Below, in pieces: positions 34,900 through 45,676 of a DNA stretch of 64,000 nucleotides. A model generated the notes under the pieces. The model was not told the origin of the DNA. It saw nothing but the letters and a program-made list of their open reading frames with translations, and did no database searches. The first letter of the stretch is position 1; each line of letters starts with the position of its first letter. The translations under genes were made by a program, and so were the position numbers. Location of the stretch: contig OX419762.1 of assembly GCA_948567375.1 (NCBI GenBank), positions 58,385,034 to 58,449,033 of the forward strand. The letters run 5' to 3'. This DNA comes from Lunularia cruciata. Lineage: Eukaryota > Streptophyta > Marchantiopsida > Lunulariales > Lunulariaceae.

Positions 34900-35271
34900 T
34901 TGATTATTTCTAATTGGATTGAAGGCTTGACCTATGCAAGTTTGCTTCACTTGCAAGGTATGTTATCTAATCCAGGTTGTAGGATTTTGGTTGATTCTAG
35001 AAGTTCAAAGAATTGCATGTCTATGCAAGTAGCAAAAGAATTGGGTATTCCTATCAAGCTAGTGATTGTAAGTAGTTTGATGATGGCGGATGGTAAAAAG
35101 GGTTTTGCATTCCGTACCTCGCATCTTGTTACCTTCAAGATTGGGAAGGAGTATTTGGAGTGTATGAGGTTTGTAGTGGCACCTTTACACTATGATATCA
35201 TTTTGGGTCTACATTGGCTTGAACATCATAAGGTTCAATTTGATTGGACCCGACGCCGAATTCAAGTATAA
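34900..35271 (+). pseudogene. ALPHA aspartic protease, A3, active-site Gly lost
   Basis: This open stretch of 123 codons includes ILVDSRSSKNCMSMQVAKELG. The DSG catalytic triad has become DSR (Gly to Arg), which should abolish activity. The C-terminal IILGLHWLEHHKVQFDW block is close to family consensus. Confidence 0.8.
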
Positions 35272-35540
35272 CACCAAGGTAGGAATTTCCAATTAGGTTA
35301 TCCGGCACCTTTGAGGAAGACACCTAAGAATAGTCAGTACTAAGATGGGAAGTTTGTCAAGAAAGTAGCCATAGAGCAAACCTTGAGGGGAGATGAGTCC
35401 CAAGATGGGAAGTTTGCCAAGAAGGCAACCAGGGAGCAAACTTGGAAGAGAGATGAGTCCTTAGAAGGGAAGTTTGTTAGTAAAGCATCTATAGAGCAAG
35501 CTTTGGAGGAAGATAAGTATGTATTCATGGTGTGGATCAA
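35272..35540 (+). repeat. Protease-RT linker with three 60 bp coding repeats, A3
   Basis: Three 20-residue units are seen in sense (DGKFVKKVAIEQ, SQDGKFAKKATREQ, SLEGKFVSKASIEQ). They are followed by the [20 protein letters not shown] block that leads to the RT. Confidence 0.75.
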
Positions 35541-36300
35541 GCCGATTGCACAAGAACAATCTGCAAAGGACCGAGAGCCTCATCAAGCAATGGTTGATCG
35601 GATAGTTAAGGAGTTTATGGGCATGTCTTTGGATGATCTGCCAAAGAGATTACCCTCCAATCAAGGTATGCCCTTCAAGATTGAGTTATTACCAGGGATT
35701 ACTTGAGTGAGTAGACCAATCTATCGGCTCTCACCAAACGAGTTGGAGGAGTTGCAAACAACTCTTATAAAGTTGTTGGAGAAGGAATTCATACGACATA
35801 GTACCTCTTCTTGGGGAGCATCGGTATTATTTGTCCCAAAGAAGGACAAAGGACTTCATTTCTATATTGATTATTGTGGGCTCAATAAGCAAACCGTGAA
35901 GAATGCATATCTCTTGCTTGTATTGATGACTTGCTCAATCAACTAAGTGGAGCACGCTACTTTTTCAAGCTGGATCTTCATAATGGCTATTGGCAAATTC
36001 CTATTGACAAAGAGGATGTGCAAAGGACTGCCTTTCGCACAAGGTATGGGCATTTTGAGTAGAGAGCTCTACCTTTCGGACTCACTAATGCCCCAATAGT
36101 CTTCATGGATCAAATCATCTGGTGTTGGATGGACTTTTGGATTGGTCCTTGGTGGTGTTCTTGGATGATATCTTAATCTATAACAAGATAGAGGCAAAAC
36201 AAGTGAATCATGTGCGAAAAGTCCTAAGACAACTATGACATTGGAAATTTTATTGCAAGAAGTCAAAGTGTGCCTTTTGGCAGAAGAAGGTTACCTTCTT
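35541..36300 (+). pseudogene. ALPHA reverse transcriptase, A3
   Basis: RT blocks run from [19 protein letters not shown] through [41 protein letters not shown] (motif 2 region) and a degraded motif A (FFKLDLHNGYWQIPI). Motif B follows, then [11 protein letters not shown] (motif C) near 36150. A stop at 35704 and several frameshifts break it. Confidence 0.82.
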
Positions 36301-36930
36301 GGGTCATAAGATCTCATTGGAAGACCAAGAACATTACTGATTGGCCTAGCCCAAAGGATGCTACAGAAGTACAAGCATTCATTGGCTTGGCCAGTTTTTA
36401 CCGACGGTTCATCCATTATTATGCTCATGTGGTTGCACCATTGACTGACCTCTTGGGAAAGAACTCAAGTTTCCAATGGACCACCAAGCATGAAGAAGCA
36501 TTCCAAAATTTAAAGCATATGGTGTCTTCAAGACCCATTCTTCAACCATATGATCCTCAACTACCTTTTGTGGTTGATTTTGATGCTTCTAACTTTGCAA
36601 TTAAAGTTGTGTTGCAAAAGGAATTCCCAAATGGACTACATCCCATTGCCTTTGCGTCTTGCCGACTAAATACAGCTGAAAGAAATTACTCTGCTTGAGA
36701 TCAAGAACAACTTGCAATAGTATATACCACCAAGGTATAGAGGCATTACCTCTTGGGGACACAAGTGGTCATGCAAATTGATCACAAGCAATTGTTGCAG
36801 ACCTTACACTTGGAACACATGAAGAGTCAACATCATCGATGGGAAGAGCAACTACAATTGTTTGACATTGAACTTGAGTACAAACCAGGTCGGTTCCATG
36901 TCATCCCTAGTGCGCTATCACAACAACTTG
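36300..36930 (+). pseudogene. ALPHA RNase H, A3
   Basis: The connection block is FIGLASFYRRFIHYYAHVVAPLTDLL. RNase H follows with VVDFDASNFAIKVVLQ, LNTAERNYSA then a stop near 36697, VVMQIDHKQLLQTLHLEHM and PGRFHVIPSALSQ. Confidence 0.82.
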
Positions 36931-37940
36931 ATTTGAAGTCTCTTCCTCTCATCATGGCGGCAATTACGATGGTGTCAATTGACCCCAAGGTCCATCACAA
37001 GTTTTGGTCACCTCTACAACAAGATTCCCTTTACCAAATAGTACATGGTTGTCTAACAATAGGTGACAAGGAGTACCACACCTTCTCCTTCAAGGAAGGC
37101 GTTCTATTCCATGCAAACCGGATCTATGTTCCAGCCAAAGGTGATCTTTGACTTGTGTGCCTTCAAGAAGCCCATGATTTACCAATAGCTGGTCACATGG
37201 GGGTGGACAAGACCTTAGGTACTCTCCAATGCCAATGGTGGTGTCCCCACATGACACAAGATGTTTGGGAGTTTGTCCGATAGTGTGAGAGTTGTCAACG
37301 TAACAAGGCCAGTAACCAAAAGCTGAGTGGACTCCTTCAGCCACTTGCCATTCCAAATACTTGTTGGGAACATGTGAGCTTAGATCTCATCACCTCCTTG
37401 CCCAAGACACAACAAGGTCACACAACAATCATGGTGTTTGTGGATAAGCTTAGTAAGAAAATCCATTTGGCACCAGCGGTTGATATTGTGGATGCTCCAA
37501 CCTTGGCGCAACTCTACTTCAATAATGTATTCAAACATCATGGTATGCCATGTGTACTCATCTCTGACCGTGATCCTTACTTCACCGGAAAGTTTTGGCA
37601 AGCCCTCTTCTAGATGCTTGGCACCAAGCTTACTTTGTCCACAACCTATCATCCTCAAACTGATGGACAAACTGAATGTGCAAATTGCACCTTGGAAGAT
37701 ATGCTTTGTGTCTCTATCAAAATTCACCATACCAATTGGGATGAATGTCTTGCAGCTGCGGAGTTTTCATACAACTATTCTAAATAGACAAGCACATGAT
37801 TCTCTCCTTTCTTCTCAATTTTGGCCAAGATCCGCTTGTCCCAAATTCTCTTCTTGTTCCTCCTTCAACTCAATTTTCTCATACTTCAACCTTCTTGACC
37901 ACCATATCTGCATCTCTCAAACAAACCAAATCTCACCTCC
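36930..37940 (+). pseudogene. ALPHA integrase, A3
   Basis: The zinc module (IAGHMGVDKTLGTLQCQWWCPHM, CESCQRNKA) is at 37180-37315. The core begins SLDLITSLPKTQQGH at 37374 (Asp present). LISDRDPYFTG (Asp present) and GQTECANCTLEDM (Glu present) follow. Stops at 37281 and 37612 and frame changes after 37700 inactivate it. Confidence 0.84.
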
Positions 37941-38460
37941 TTGTTGCTCAAACTTGTCAAAAAAATAAATGCGGACCACCATCATTGTGATCTCATCTTT
38001 GAAGTCGATGATAAAGTTATGTTATCCTCTAGCAATCTACCCCTTCCACTTGATACCCAAGTTTGTAAACTTGCCCCTAATTGGATAGGACCTTTTGATG
38101 TCACCCAAATTATCTCTCCTATTGCTTATTGACTTGCCTTGCCTTATCATATGCACATCCATCCCATCTTTCATATTTCCAAGTTGAAACCCTTTGTTCC
38201 TAACCCCTCTTCTTTCTCCTCTTGAGTCCAACCTCTTCCCCCTATCCCTATCAATGATCATGAGGAATACAAAGTTGATCGTATCCTTGCATGTCACCAC
38301 ATCCAACAAGGATGCCGCCCATATACAGAGTACAAGGTCCTTTGGAAAGGATATCCCCTTCATGATGCCACATGGGAACCTCTTTCTCACCTCTAGAATG
38401 CAGAGATGGCCATCCAGGAGTTTGAAGCTTCAATGGTGACGAGGACGTCACCAACTAGCA
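37941..38460 (+). pseudogene. ALPHA integrase C-terminal GPF module and chromodomain, A3
   Basis: The GPF module (LAPNWIGPFDVTQII) is followed by HPIFHISKLKPFVPN and, from about 38260, a chromodomain. It reads EYKVDRILACHHIQQG, TEYKVLWKGYPLHDATWEPLSHL, then a stop at 38394, and the tail NAEMAIQEFEASMVTR. Known role of the family: binding methylated histone H3 tails to direct integration. Confidence 0.8.
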
Positions 38461-38471
38461 ATAGGGGAATA

Positions 38472-38896
38472 TGTAACAGTACGGAGTTTAGCAACGTAGT
38501 TAGTAAGGCTAACAAAGTAGAGAATAAGCCAAATTAGCTTAGAATATTCCAAAAACATATAGGAAGCTTCTTGGGAAGCTTCTTGACTAGTTAACTTGCG
38601 CTCTAAGTAGGTAGCTTCTAAAATGAAGTTTCTAGAAGCTTCTAACTAGCTTAGCTTGCACGCCAAGTAGACCACTTCTAGAAGGAAGCTTCTTGAGAAG
38701 CTTTCTAGTTAACTTGGCTTGCACTCTAAGAAAGCGGCTCAAGGAAGCTTCTTGAGAAGCTTCTCAAGGGCCTTGTATGCTACCTATAAATACCAAAACC
38801 GAAGCTCATGCTAGGCATTTCGAGTTTTTGCTCATTGAAGTGTCCCAATGTGAGTTTCCATTCTCCTATTTCTCTCCTCGGTTTTGGTCTTTTACA
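38472..38896 (+). repeat. 3' LTR of ALPHA copy A3
   Basis: This 425 bp LTR is preceded by the purine tract AATAGGGGAATA. The heat-shock-element cluster and the TATAAATA box (near 38786) are retained. Confidence 0.92.
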
Positions 38897-39071
38897 TCAA
38901 GGGTTCTTTAGACAAGGTGATCATATGTAGAAAATCCTGCCCAAGTGCAAGGTGATGAATTGTATGAAACAAATCTTGGGTAATATTTGGACATGAAAAT
39001 CCTAATGGTTTGTCAGAAGTGGATTAAGTGGTCCATAAATTCCATCCATCCCATATCTGCTCTAATACCAA
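38897..39071 (-). other. Leader and primer site of ALPHA copy A2 (right of A3)
   Basis: After the A3 target duplication the minus-strand A2 leader resumes, equivalent to 4350-4531 of A1. It ends in a degenerate primer site (minus TGGTATTAGAGC, 39059-39070) next to the LTR. Confidence 0.8.
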
Positions 39072-39438
39072 TATAAAAGACCAAGATCAAGGAGAGAAAT
39101 AGGAGAATGAAAGCTCATATTGGAGTGCTAGAATAAGGGAAAACTCCGAATGCCTAGCATGAGCTTCAACTTTGGTATTTATAGGTAGCATACAAGGCCC
39201 TTGAGAAGTTTCTCAAGAAGCTTCCTTGAGTCACTTTCTTAGATTGCAAGCCAAGTTAACTAGGAAGCTTCTCAAGAAGCTTTCTTCTAGAAGCCACCTA
39301 CTTGGTGTGCAAGCTAGACTAGTTAGAAGCTTCTAGAAGCTACTTACTTGAGGTGCAAGCTAAGCTAGCCAAGAAGCTTCCTAGATATTTCCGGAATATT
39401 CTAGGTTAATTTGTCTTATTTGCTACTTTGTTAGCCTC
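39072..39438 (-). repeat. ALPHA LTR shared by A2 and A4, left part
   Basis: This is the first 367 bp of an ALPHA LTR (first bases mutated, TATAAAAG for TGTAAAAG). It includes GAAGCTTC blocks and TTTCCGGAATATTC, a perfect three-unit heat-shock element. It is cut at 39438 by BETA copy B2 and resumes at 46953. Confidence 0.85.
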
Positions 39439-40126
39439 TGAGCCGGCTTGTCTCTCACTTAGGATGAACCTTCGATGGCTATTATGGTAGCGCACCATGG
39501 ACCAAGAAGGCAATGAACCCCAACTACATCATACTCTTCCAAGGCTAACACTTTAAGACTCAAGACATTGCTCACTAAAGAACTCAATGAGAGAGAGATA
39601 GTTGCAAATGAAAGGATGATGAGTACCTCCTCACCCCTCATTTATATACTTATGAAATAGTTACGTACCAAAGTTACTAATTACCGCAGTAACTCAAGTT
39701 ACTAGACTAAAAGTCAAGTAAAGTCAAAAAGTAGAAAAGAATATCCATTCACATGAGCATATTCCACTAGCATGTGATCTTATCTTGACCCAACCACTAA
39801 GTCAAGGATTCCTTCACATGGGCTATCCTTGGACTATAGAAGAATTCAAAACAAAAAGGCTTGCGGGCCCAAGAGTTCTCAACTCTTTCCTCAAAGCCAA
39901 ACACTTAGGAATAATACCAAGTCAACACACTAGAATCCAAATAGCGGTGCTCATCTTTTCTACTTCCTCTAAAGTAAGGTCCCTTCTATCTTAACTATGA
40001 CTAACTTTAGCTAATCATGACAAATGTAAAACCATCCTTTATCTCTATATAAATAATATCTCTCAAGTACTTGTAATACCAAGCTAAATATCACAATACC
40101 ACACACAAGCACAAATGGGTGTTACA
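39439..40126 (-). repeat. 3' LTR of BETA copy B2
   Basis: This 688 bp LTR runs TGAGCCGG...GGTGTTACA. It is paired with 46264-46952. Internal sequence begins at 40127. Confidence 0.92.
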
Positions 40127-40138
40127 TTTAGCCTCGGA

Positions 40139-40321
40139 CTAAATTTTCACTTTGTCCTCAAAGTGAAGGTCTCTCGTCCTTCTATGATACATCTTCAACT
40201 TATCATGGTTAATCCTATCAAAGTGTCCTCCTCCCAACTCCTTGAGATCATAGGTGTAATTGCCCCACACCTTCTCCACTATGAAAGGTCCAAAGTATTT
40301 AGGCAAAAACTTCTTTTTCAC
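40139..40321 (-). pseudogene. BETA integrase C-terminal GPF module, B2
   Basis: This 60-codon piece reads KKKFLPKYFGPFIVEKVWGN, then YTYDLKEL. This is the GPY/F module that ends many Ty3/gypsy integrases. It stops 13 bp before the 3' LTR, which leaves no room for a chromodomain. Confidence 0.75.
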
Positions 40322-40441
40322 TCTCTTGAATCAAATAGAATCAAACAACATTACCCAATCATCTTCTTTGAAAGGATCCACCTTCTTCTTGCCTTGCTTC
40401 TTGTCATAGCTCTCCTTCTGTTTCCTTTATACTTGCTCCAC

Positions 40442-41085
40442 TCAAACCATAGCAACTGCTCTTGCCTCTTCCAACTCCATGAGTTGATTCTTCCTTGACT
40501 TCTTTGCATCACCTCCTTGTGCTTTCTTCAATCTCCTATGAATGCTTTGGAAGGTAGGAAGATCAAAGTGAATAGGTAATGTAGACTCAATACCATATAC
40601 CAATTGAAATGGAGAATATCCTACGGAAGTCTTGATGGTTGTCCTATACTCCCACAAAACTGCATGAATCCTCTTGTCCCAATGATGTGTAGCCCCCTCC
40701 ATTTTTGCATCTTTGGCCAACATCATGCACAAGGTCTGATTGGTTCTCTTTGCCAAGCCATTGGAATTTAACTTATAGGATGTAGTTACTTTATGTGTGA
40801 TAGAGAAATGTTGTAGCATAGCGGTAGTGATGCTTCTTGTAAACTCTCCTCCTCTATCAGAAACCAACTCCAAAGGGCATCCAAACCTAGTGATAATCCG
40901 TCATATAGAAATCTTCCAACTTCATCTTCATTTTTGTCTCTCAATGGTCTAGCCTCAACCCACTTGGTAAGGTAATTAGTAGCTATCACAATGTACCAAT
41001 TATTCCTTGGGGTTCTATTAAGAGGACCTGCAAAATCAATTCCCCACTCTCAAAAGGTCCAAGCAATGGAATTGATCTAAGTGGT
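40442..41085 (-). pseudogene. BETA integrase catalytic core, B2, Glu replaced by Lys
   Basis: Blocks spread over two frames: WGIDFAGPLNRTPRNNWYIVIATNYLTKWVEARPL (first Asp present, 41060-40930), VSDRGGEFTRS (second Asp present) and NGLAKRTNQTL, where the catalytic Glu (normally a VERTNQ-type block) is Lys, one G-to-A change. The frame shift is near 40890. This copy should be unable to integrate on its own. Confidence 0.8.
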
Positions 41086-42065
41086 AGAGTGGAAGTTGAC
41101 TTTCTAGCAAAAGCTTGACAAACATGACAAGTTTTGCAATAATCAAGACAATCCTTGAAAATCCCTCTCCAATGATAACCTGCATCTAGAATCTTGAAAG
41201 TAGTCACCTTTCCTGCAAAGTGTCCTCCACATACTAAACCTTCATGAGACTCCTTTATGAATAGGATAGACTCTTTCTTACCCACTGCTCTTTGGAGTAG
41301 ACCATCTGCTCCTTGGTGAAAAAGAATATCCTCCACCATTATGTAAGATCTAGATCTTGCTACAAGGGCCTTCCTCTCCCTAGCATGCATCCCTTGTGGA
41401 TAGTTACCTCTTGTCACAAAGTCCACAATCTCCTTGTACTCTATTGGAACCTCTTGAGTGATTGAGATTGCCATGAGCTCCTCATCCAAGAAGGAATCAT
41501 CTAGTGGCTCATCTCCATCATAATCATAGGCCCTACATAACAAGTCAACATTTGCATGTTTCTTTCTTGGCCTATCCTCAATGGTGTAGTCATACTCGGA
41601 CAAGAGTATCATCCACCTTGCTAGTCTCCCTTCAACATTAGGCTTGTTGAAGATGTACTTCAAAGCCTTGTGATCTGTGACAATGGTGGCTCTCCCTCCA
41701 ATCAAGTAGTGTCTAAACTTCTTGAGACCAAAGATCAATGCCAGCCCTTCTCTCTTCATGATAGAGTAGCTCTTCTCTACTGAAACCATTTTCCTACTAG
41801 CATAAGCTATTAGATGATCATGCCCATCTTGGTCTAATTGACTAAGAGTGCATCCTATGGTAACATTAGAAGCATCAGTGTAGAGGATGAAAGGCTTACT
41901 CCAATCAGGTTTAGCAAGAATTGGAGCTACAACAAGGGATTGCTTGAGCTCCTCAAAAGCTTTGAGAGCCTCTTTGTCCTCCAAAATTACCATGTTATCT
42001 ACACACTTCTTCATGTAAATGGTCAATGCATAAGCCTTGTTGGAAAATGAGAAGATGAACCTCCT
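41086..42065 (-). pseudogene. BETA RNase H and integrase zinc-binding domain, B2
   Basis: A single 346-codon open frame (42026-40986) covers RNase H and the integrase N-terminus. The RNase H blocks are KPFILYTDASNVTIGCTLSQ, LIAYASRKMVSVEKSYSIMKREGLALIFG, ATIVTDHKALKYIF and a degraded DLLCRA end. The zinc module follows: ESHEGLVCGGHFAGKVTTFKIL, GYHWRGIFKDCLDYCKTCHVCQ, with H, H, C and C all present. It is the longest open frame in the BETA family here. Confidence 0.85.
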
Positions 42066-42866
42066 CTAGTATCCAACCATCCCCAAGAATTGGCGTAACT
42101 TTGTCAAGCTTGAAAGGGATGGAAGGTCTGAGATTTTCCTCACCTTCTCCGGATCAATTGCTATTCTATCATTGGAGATGATGTGCCCCAAAAGTAGACC
42201 TTCTTCACATCCAAAAATGCACTTCTCTAGGTTGAGTGATGCATTTGCCTCATCCAAGCATTGCAAGACTTTGATTAGGTGTCCAAAGTGCTCCTCCTTG
42301 CTCCCATAGACACAAAAGTCATCAATGAAGTCTCTCACAAATTTCCCAATGAAAGGTTCAAATACCTTGTTCATGAACCATTGGAATGTGGCTAGGGCAT
42401 TGCAAAGCCCAAAAGGCATGACCTTGAAAGCGTAAGTTCTCCAAGGTGTGGTGAATGTGGTGAGTTGCTGATGCTCTAGTGCAATCTTGATTTGGTTATA
42501 TCCACTATAACCATCTCCTAAACTGAGCCTCTCATGACCTGCAACCTCCTCTAAGATCTCATCAATGAATGGCAATGGGTAGTAGTCCTTCTTGGTAATA
42601 GCATTGAGCTTCTTGCAATCCACATATACCTAAAGCTTGCCATTCTTTTTCTTCACAATGACAATTGGAGACACCCATTTTGAATTCACCACCTCAAAGA
42701 TAAATCCGGCCTCCTTGAGCTTATCAATCTCCTCCTTCACAACCAAAGATATTGGTGGGCTCATGCGATGTTGCTTTTGGCAGATTGGTCTTGCATGTGA
42801 TTTGACCTCTATCTTGTGCTCTTCCAAGGTGACTTCCTTCAAATCCTTGTAATTGAAAGCAAGCAC
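42066..42866 (-). pseudogene. BETA reverse transcriptase, B2
   Basis: The N-terminal block (42866-42630) reads VKEEIDKLKEAGFIFEVVNSKWVSPIVIVKKKNGK. A stop separates it from the 185-codon frame 42623-42066. That frame carries LSLGDGYSGYNQI (motif A), VMPFGLCNALATFQWFMNKVF (motif B), FVRDFIDDFCVYG (motif C, both Asp present) and LGHIISNDRIAIDPEKV. Only one nonsense codon separates this copy from a continuous RT. Confidence 0.87.
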
Positions 42867-43219
42867 ATGGATGAACTTGCGGAAAATCTCACCTTCTCCT
42901 CCTTGGTAACATTTGGGCCATACTTGAGGGTAGACAACCTTCTCTCTACTTCCTCAAGTGTCAATGGTGATTTATCTGGGTCCGTCAAAACCTCTAGCTT
43001 AGGTGAAAAATCCATAGCACACAAAGGATACACATCTGAATCAGATTCAGATTCATCCTCCTCTATTGAAGTCTCCTCTTCCATGCTTGTGTCCACATCT
43101 GAAGCTCTTTCTTAATAATCAAAAGATGGTGTATATGAATGTGAAGTGTTGGTGGTGTTAGTCACAAGAACTATGACTCTATGGTTTGATGGCCCAATCC
43201 TCAAGTACCCTTTGTGCCA
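42867..43219 (-). pseudogene. BETA protease-RT linker, acidic
   Basis: The open piece (43096-42839) is rich in Glu, Asp and Ser (EEETSIEEDESESDSD), followed by KSPLTLEEVERRLSTLK. It is a spacer of unknown function between protease and RT. Confidence 0.6.
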
Positions 43220-43500
43220 TCAATCAGTTTTGTGTGCTACTCTCAACCATGGCCTCCTTAGAAGTAAGTCATAGCTTGAATCCTTCAAGACTTGGAAAGT
43301 CATGAGATTTTGAACTCCCATAACTGAAACTACCACCTTATCCATCACCCCTACTGGTTGAATTTGGTGCTTGTTTGCCATGCTCACCAAAAATGTTGAA
43401 GGTCTTGAGGGTAGCATACCCAACTTCTTCATCAACCTTTCTGACATGGCATTTACTACTGATCCCCCAATGTATCCTTGATGTTGTGACCATTCACTCT
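43220..43500 (-). pseudogene. BETA aspartic protease, B2, active site damaged
   Basis: The frame contains GGSVVNAMSERLMKKLGM, which corresponds to the retropepsin DGGSxVN active site. The residue before GGS is Ile here, and a frame change at about 43456 runs through it. The flap and DLLLRRPWLR block are present. Confidence 0.7.
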
Positions 43501-44967
43501 CACATCAATCTTGGAGGCATATTCACAAGCCTCCCATGGTGTTAGCTTTGCATCCACCACCCCCATTGATATTGGAGCTTTTGCTTTCTTCTTCCTCTTG
43601 CTCTTTGTAGAATTCAGACCACCCCTTAGCTCTTTTCTCAAGGTAGAGTTCAAAGCAATCAATTGGCCCACTGTGATGTTAGCCTTGTGGCTATCAACAT
43701 CTTCCAACACATTGTAGTTCCACAATTGCTTTAATATCAAGAGATCCTCCATCCCCAACTTTTTCCTTGGAGTCTTTGTTGTTGATGGTGTTGAGATGAG
43801 AGTGCTCCTAGTAGACATAAGAGTATCCTTGCTTAAAGTAAATCCTTGAGAAGAGTGAACATCCTCTACAGAACGAACTCTCTTCTTCTCTTGTGCCAAA
43901 AGCTCAAAATTAAGACCCTTGGAATTTGAGCACTCTCCCTTCTCATACTTGCTCTCAAACACATCTATGGATGCTATCTCCTTACCTTTGTTTGGATTAG
44001 GAGCCACTTGGGTTTCACTACCTCCCTCTTTCCCTCTATTGGCTCCCTCATAACTCCTTCCTCCATGGTAAGTGGAATTTAGGCAATTCCTTTGGATATG
44101 GCCTCTTCCTCCACAACCAAAAGAATTTCTATCATTGAATTTTTTGGCTGGTTGGCCTCCTCTATATGGATAGTTTCCATAACTCCTAGGCCCTCTCCCT
44201 ACATTCTGATCTACCTCTCTCTTCTCCCATAGTTGCACCACATTGATTTCAAGATCTGCAAGTTGTTCTATGATGGTTCGAAGTGGATCCTTTTCTAGAG
44301 GTGCAAGAAGTAGAGCAACTACTACTTGTGGTGCAACCCTTGCCACCAAAGTATCAGAAGTTCAACCATACGTGTAGCCTTGAGGAGGATGCACAATCTC
44401 CTTCACCACCAAATCACTCTCATCTCCTTCCAAACTCTCCTCCATATGAATTGCGATCTTGATAGCTTCAACCTTAGAAGAAGGTTTCTCATATCTCACC
44501 TTGCTTCTAATTTGTGGTCTCAACCCTCCAGAAAAATTCTTGGTGAGCATGTCCCCTATGGCAATCATAGTAGTCTCCACATCATCCCCACCCTTCCTCA
44601 ACACTATGCAAAATCTGGACTCTAACTTTTCCACTCTTTCCACATAGACTCTCACTTTCTCTCCATCTCCTTGTTTGAGAAAGGTAACCTCACTCATCAA
44701 TCTCTCATAACTCTCATCAAGGAGAAATTTCTCAATGAGTGATGACCTCAAACTCTCCCAAGACTCTTCTTCCCCATCTCTCCTCTCTCTCTTTTGGTAT
44801 TCTAACTCATACTATGTAAGTACTGCATCCTCAAAGAAATCTGGTAATAATGAAGCCCACTCATTCTTCCTCCTCTCATTGTTTCCTATGCAAGCTCTCT
44901 TGAAGTATCTCACAAAGGCCTCCACAATCTTCTCCATCCTTGCCAAAAAAACCGTAAGTTTCTCCAT
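43456..44967 (-). pseudogene. BETA gag, B2
   Basis: The start at 44967 (MEKLTVFLARMEKIVEAFV) is followed by a retrotransposon-gag region (SLIEKFLLDESYERLMSEVTFLKQGD, RVEKLESRFCIVLRKGG). A 297-codon open frame comes next, with the knuckle FGCGGRGHIQRNC. The first Cys of the CCHC is Ser here (one base change). Two stops (near 44815 and 44355) interrupt an otherwise complete reading frame of about 500 codons. Confidence 0.8.
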
Positions 44968-45202
44968 CTTAACCCCTCACTATCTTTCTTTTCTCTCAAA
45001 ATTTTTTATTTTTTTTCTTTTCTCTCACTCTATAACTAATAGAGTATATACATGACTAACACCATTTGAGAATAATCCACTCTAGGGAACACAAAAAGTT
45101 CAAGTTGCTCCAAGATTTCTATAGCAACATCAAATCCTAGAGTGAATATTAATCTAACTCTCATGGATAGTTTATCCATAAGTTGAAAGGTTATCTCCAT
45201 CA

Positions 45203-45676
45203 CTAATCTTGATAACTAGCTGATGAAGGTGGTAGTCTTTCTGTAGTTGTACTATGACTCTCTCCAAGATCCTTCACCAAAGTCTCCAAAAGTGCTTTTA
45301 TTCCACTACACTCATGTCCTTTTGGAAGTACTTCCACTCCAAAAACCTCACACAACTCCTTGGTCTTAGATCTTCTCCCTCCCAATCTTGGTGAAGAAGG
45401 TCCAACATGCAAACCCAAGTTAAATAAGCCTCCCCTTTCCCTCAATCTCTTGCTCTCAAAGGTCAATGGACATGAACTTGCCTTATGTCTCTTCTCTCCA
45501 CATAGAAAGCACTTAGACTCACTCTTTTTTCCAAGTGGCGTAAGTTTTTGGATCCTCTCAACACCCTCTACAAATTCTATTGTAAACTCTCTTTTCCTCA
45601 AATCCACCCCTACAATCAACTCAAACCTTTTGAGAACCTTGCATAGTCTCACTTTCCACTCTTGATGACGCTCCAT
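45203..45676 (-). CDS. BETA extra ORF upstream of gag, CCHC type, B2
   Basis: This complete 157-codon ORF lies between the 5' LTR and gag. It has one zinc knuckle, CFLCGEKRHKASSC, at residues 55-68. A conserved central block follows (SKRLRERGGLFNLGLHVGPSSPRLGGRR, TKELCEVFGVE), then a helical C-terminus (KALLETLVKDLGE). The same ORF is recognisable in B1. The CCHC suggests RNA or DNA binding. I do not recognise the family and cannot say whether it is a captured gene, a split gag part or an accessory factor. Confidence 0.65.
   Translation of the reverse strand: MERHQEWKVRLCKVLKRFELIVGVDLRKREFTIEFVEGVERIQKLTPLGKKSESKCFLCGEKRHKASSCPLTFESKRLRERGGLFNLGLHVGPSSPRLGGRRSKTKELCEVFGVEVLPKGHECSGIKALLETLVKDLGESHSTTTERLPPSSASYQD

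Larger units (their letters stand above)
33266..38896 (+). mobile_element. ALPHA chromovirus copy A3, full-length, plus strand
   Basis: This is a 5.6 kb insertion with LTRs 33266-33691 and 38472-38896 and a perfect 5 bp target duplication TCAAG (33261-33265 and 38897-38901) in the A2 leader. It has a full gag-protease-RT-RNase H-integrase-chromodomain order, but in-frame stops and shifts in every gene. By eye the two LTRs differ at roughly 40 positions, so it is older than A6. It is the only ALPHA copy in the opposite orientation. Confidence 0.93.
15929..39438 (-). mobile_element. ALPHA chromovirus copy A2, split by GAMMA and A3
   Basis: This minus-strand ALPHA copy has pieces at 15929-17414 (3' LTR remnant, chromodomain edge, integrase), 30154-33265 (RNase H to gag) and 38897-39071 (leader and primer site). 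Its 5' LTR begins at 39072. GAMMA interrupts it between integrase and RNase H. The ALPHA sequence resumes exactly after a 5 bp target duplication (AGCAA/AGGAA). A3 interrupts the leader with the perfect target duplication TCAAG. Every domain has stops. The left LTR is deletion-damaged. Confidence 0.88.

Noticed and set aside
38037-38390. Minus-strand 117-codon frame opposite A3
   Set aside because: The plus strand encodes the GPF module and chromodomain there. The minus frame is a shadow that recurs opposite every ALPHA copy.
39459-39641. 60-codon frame repeated in both B2 LTRs, considered as an LTR gene
   Set aside because: It is short, hydrophobic and simply duplicated with the LTR. Unlike the GAMMA LTR frame it has no start context or internal structure, and it is broken in B1.
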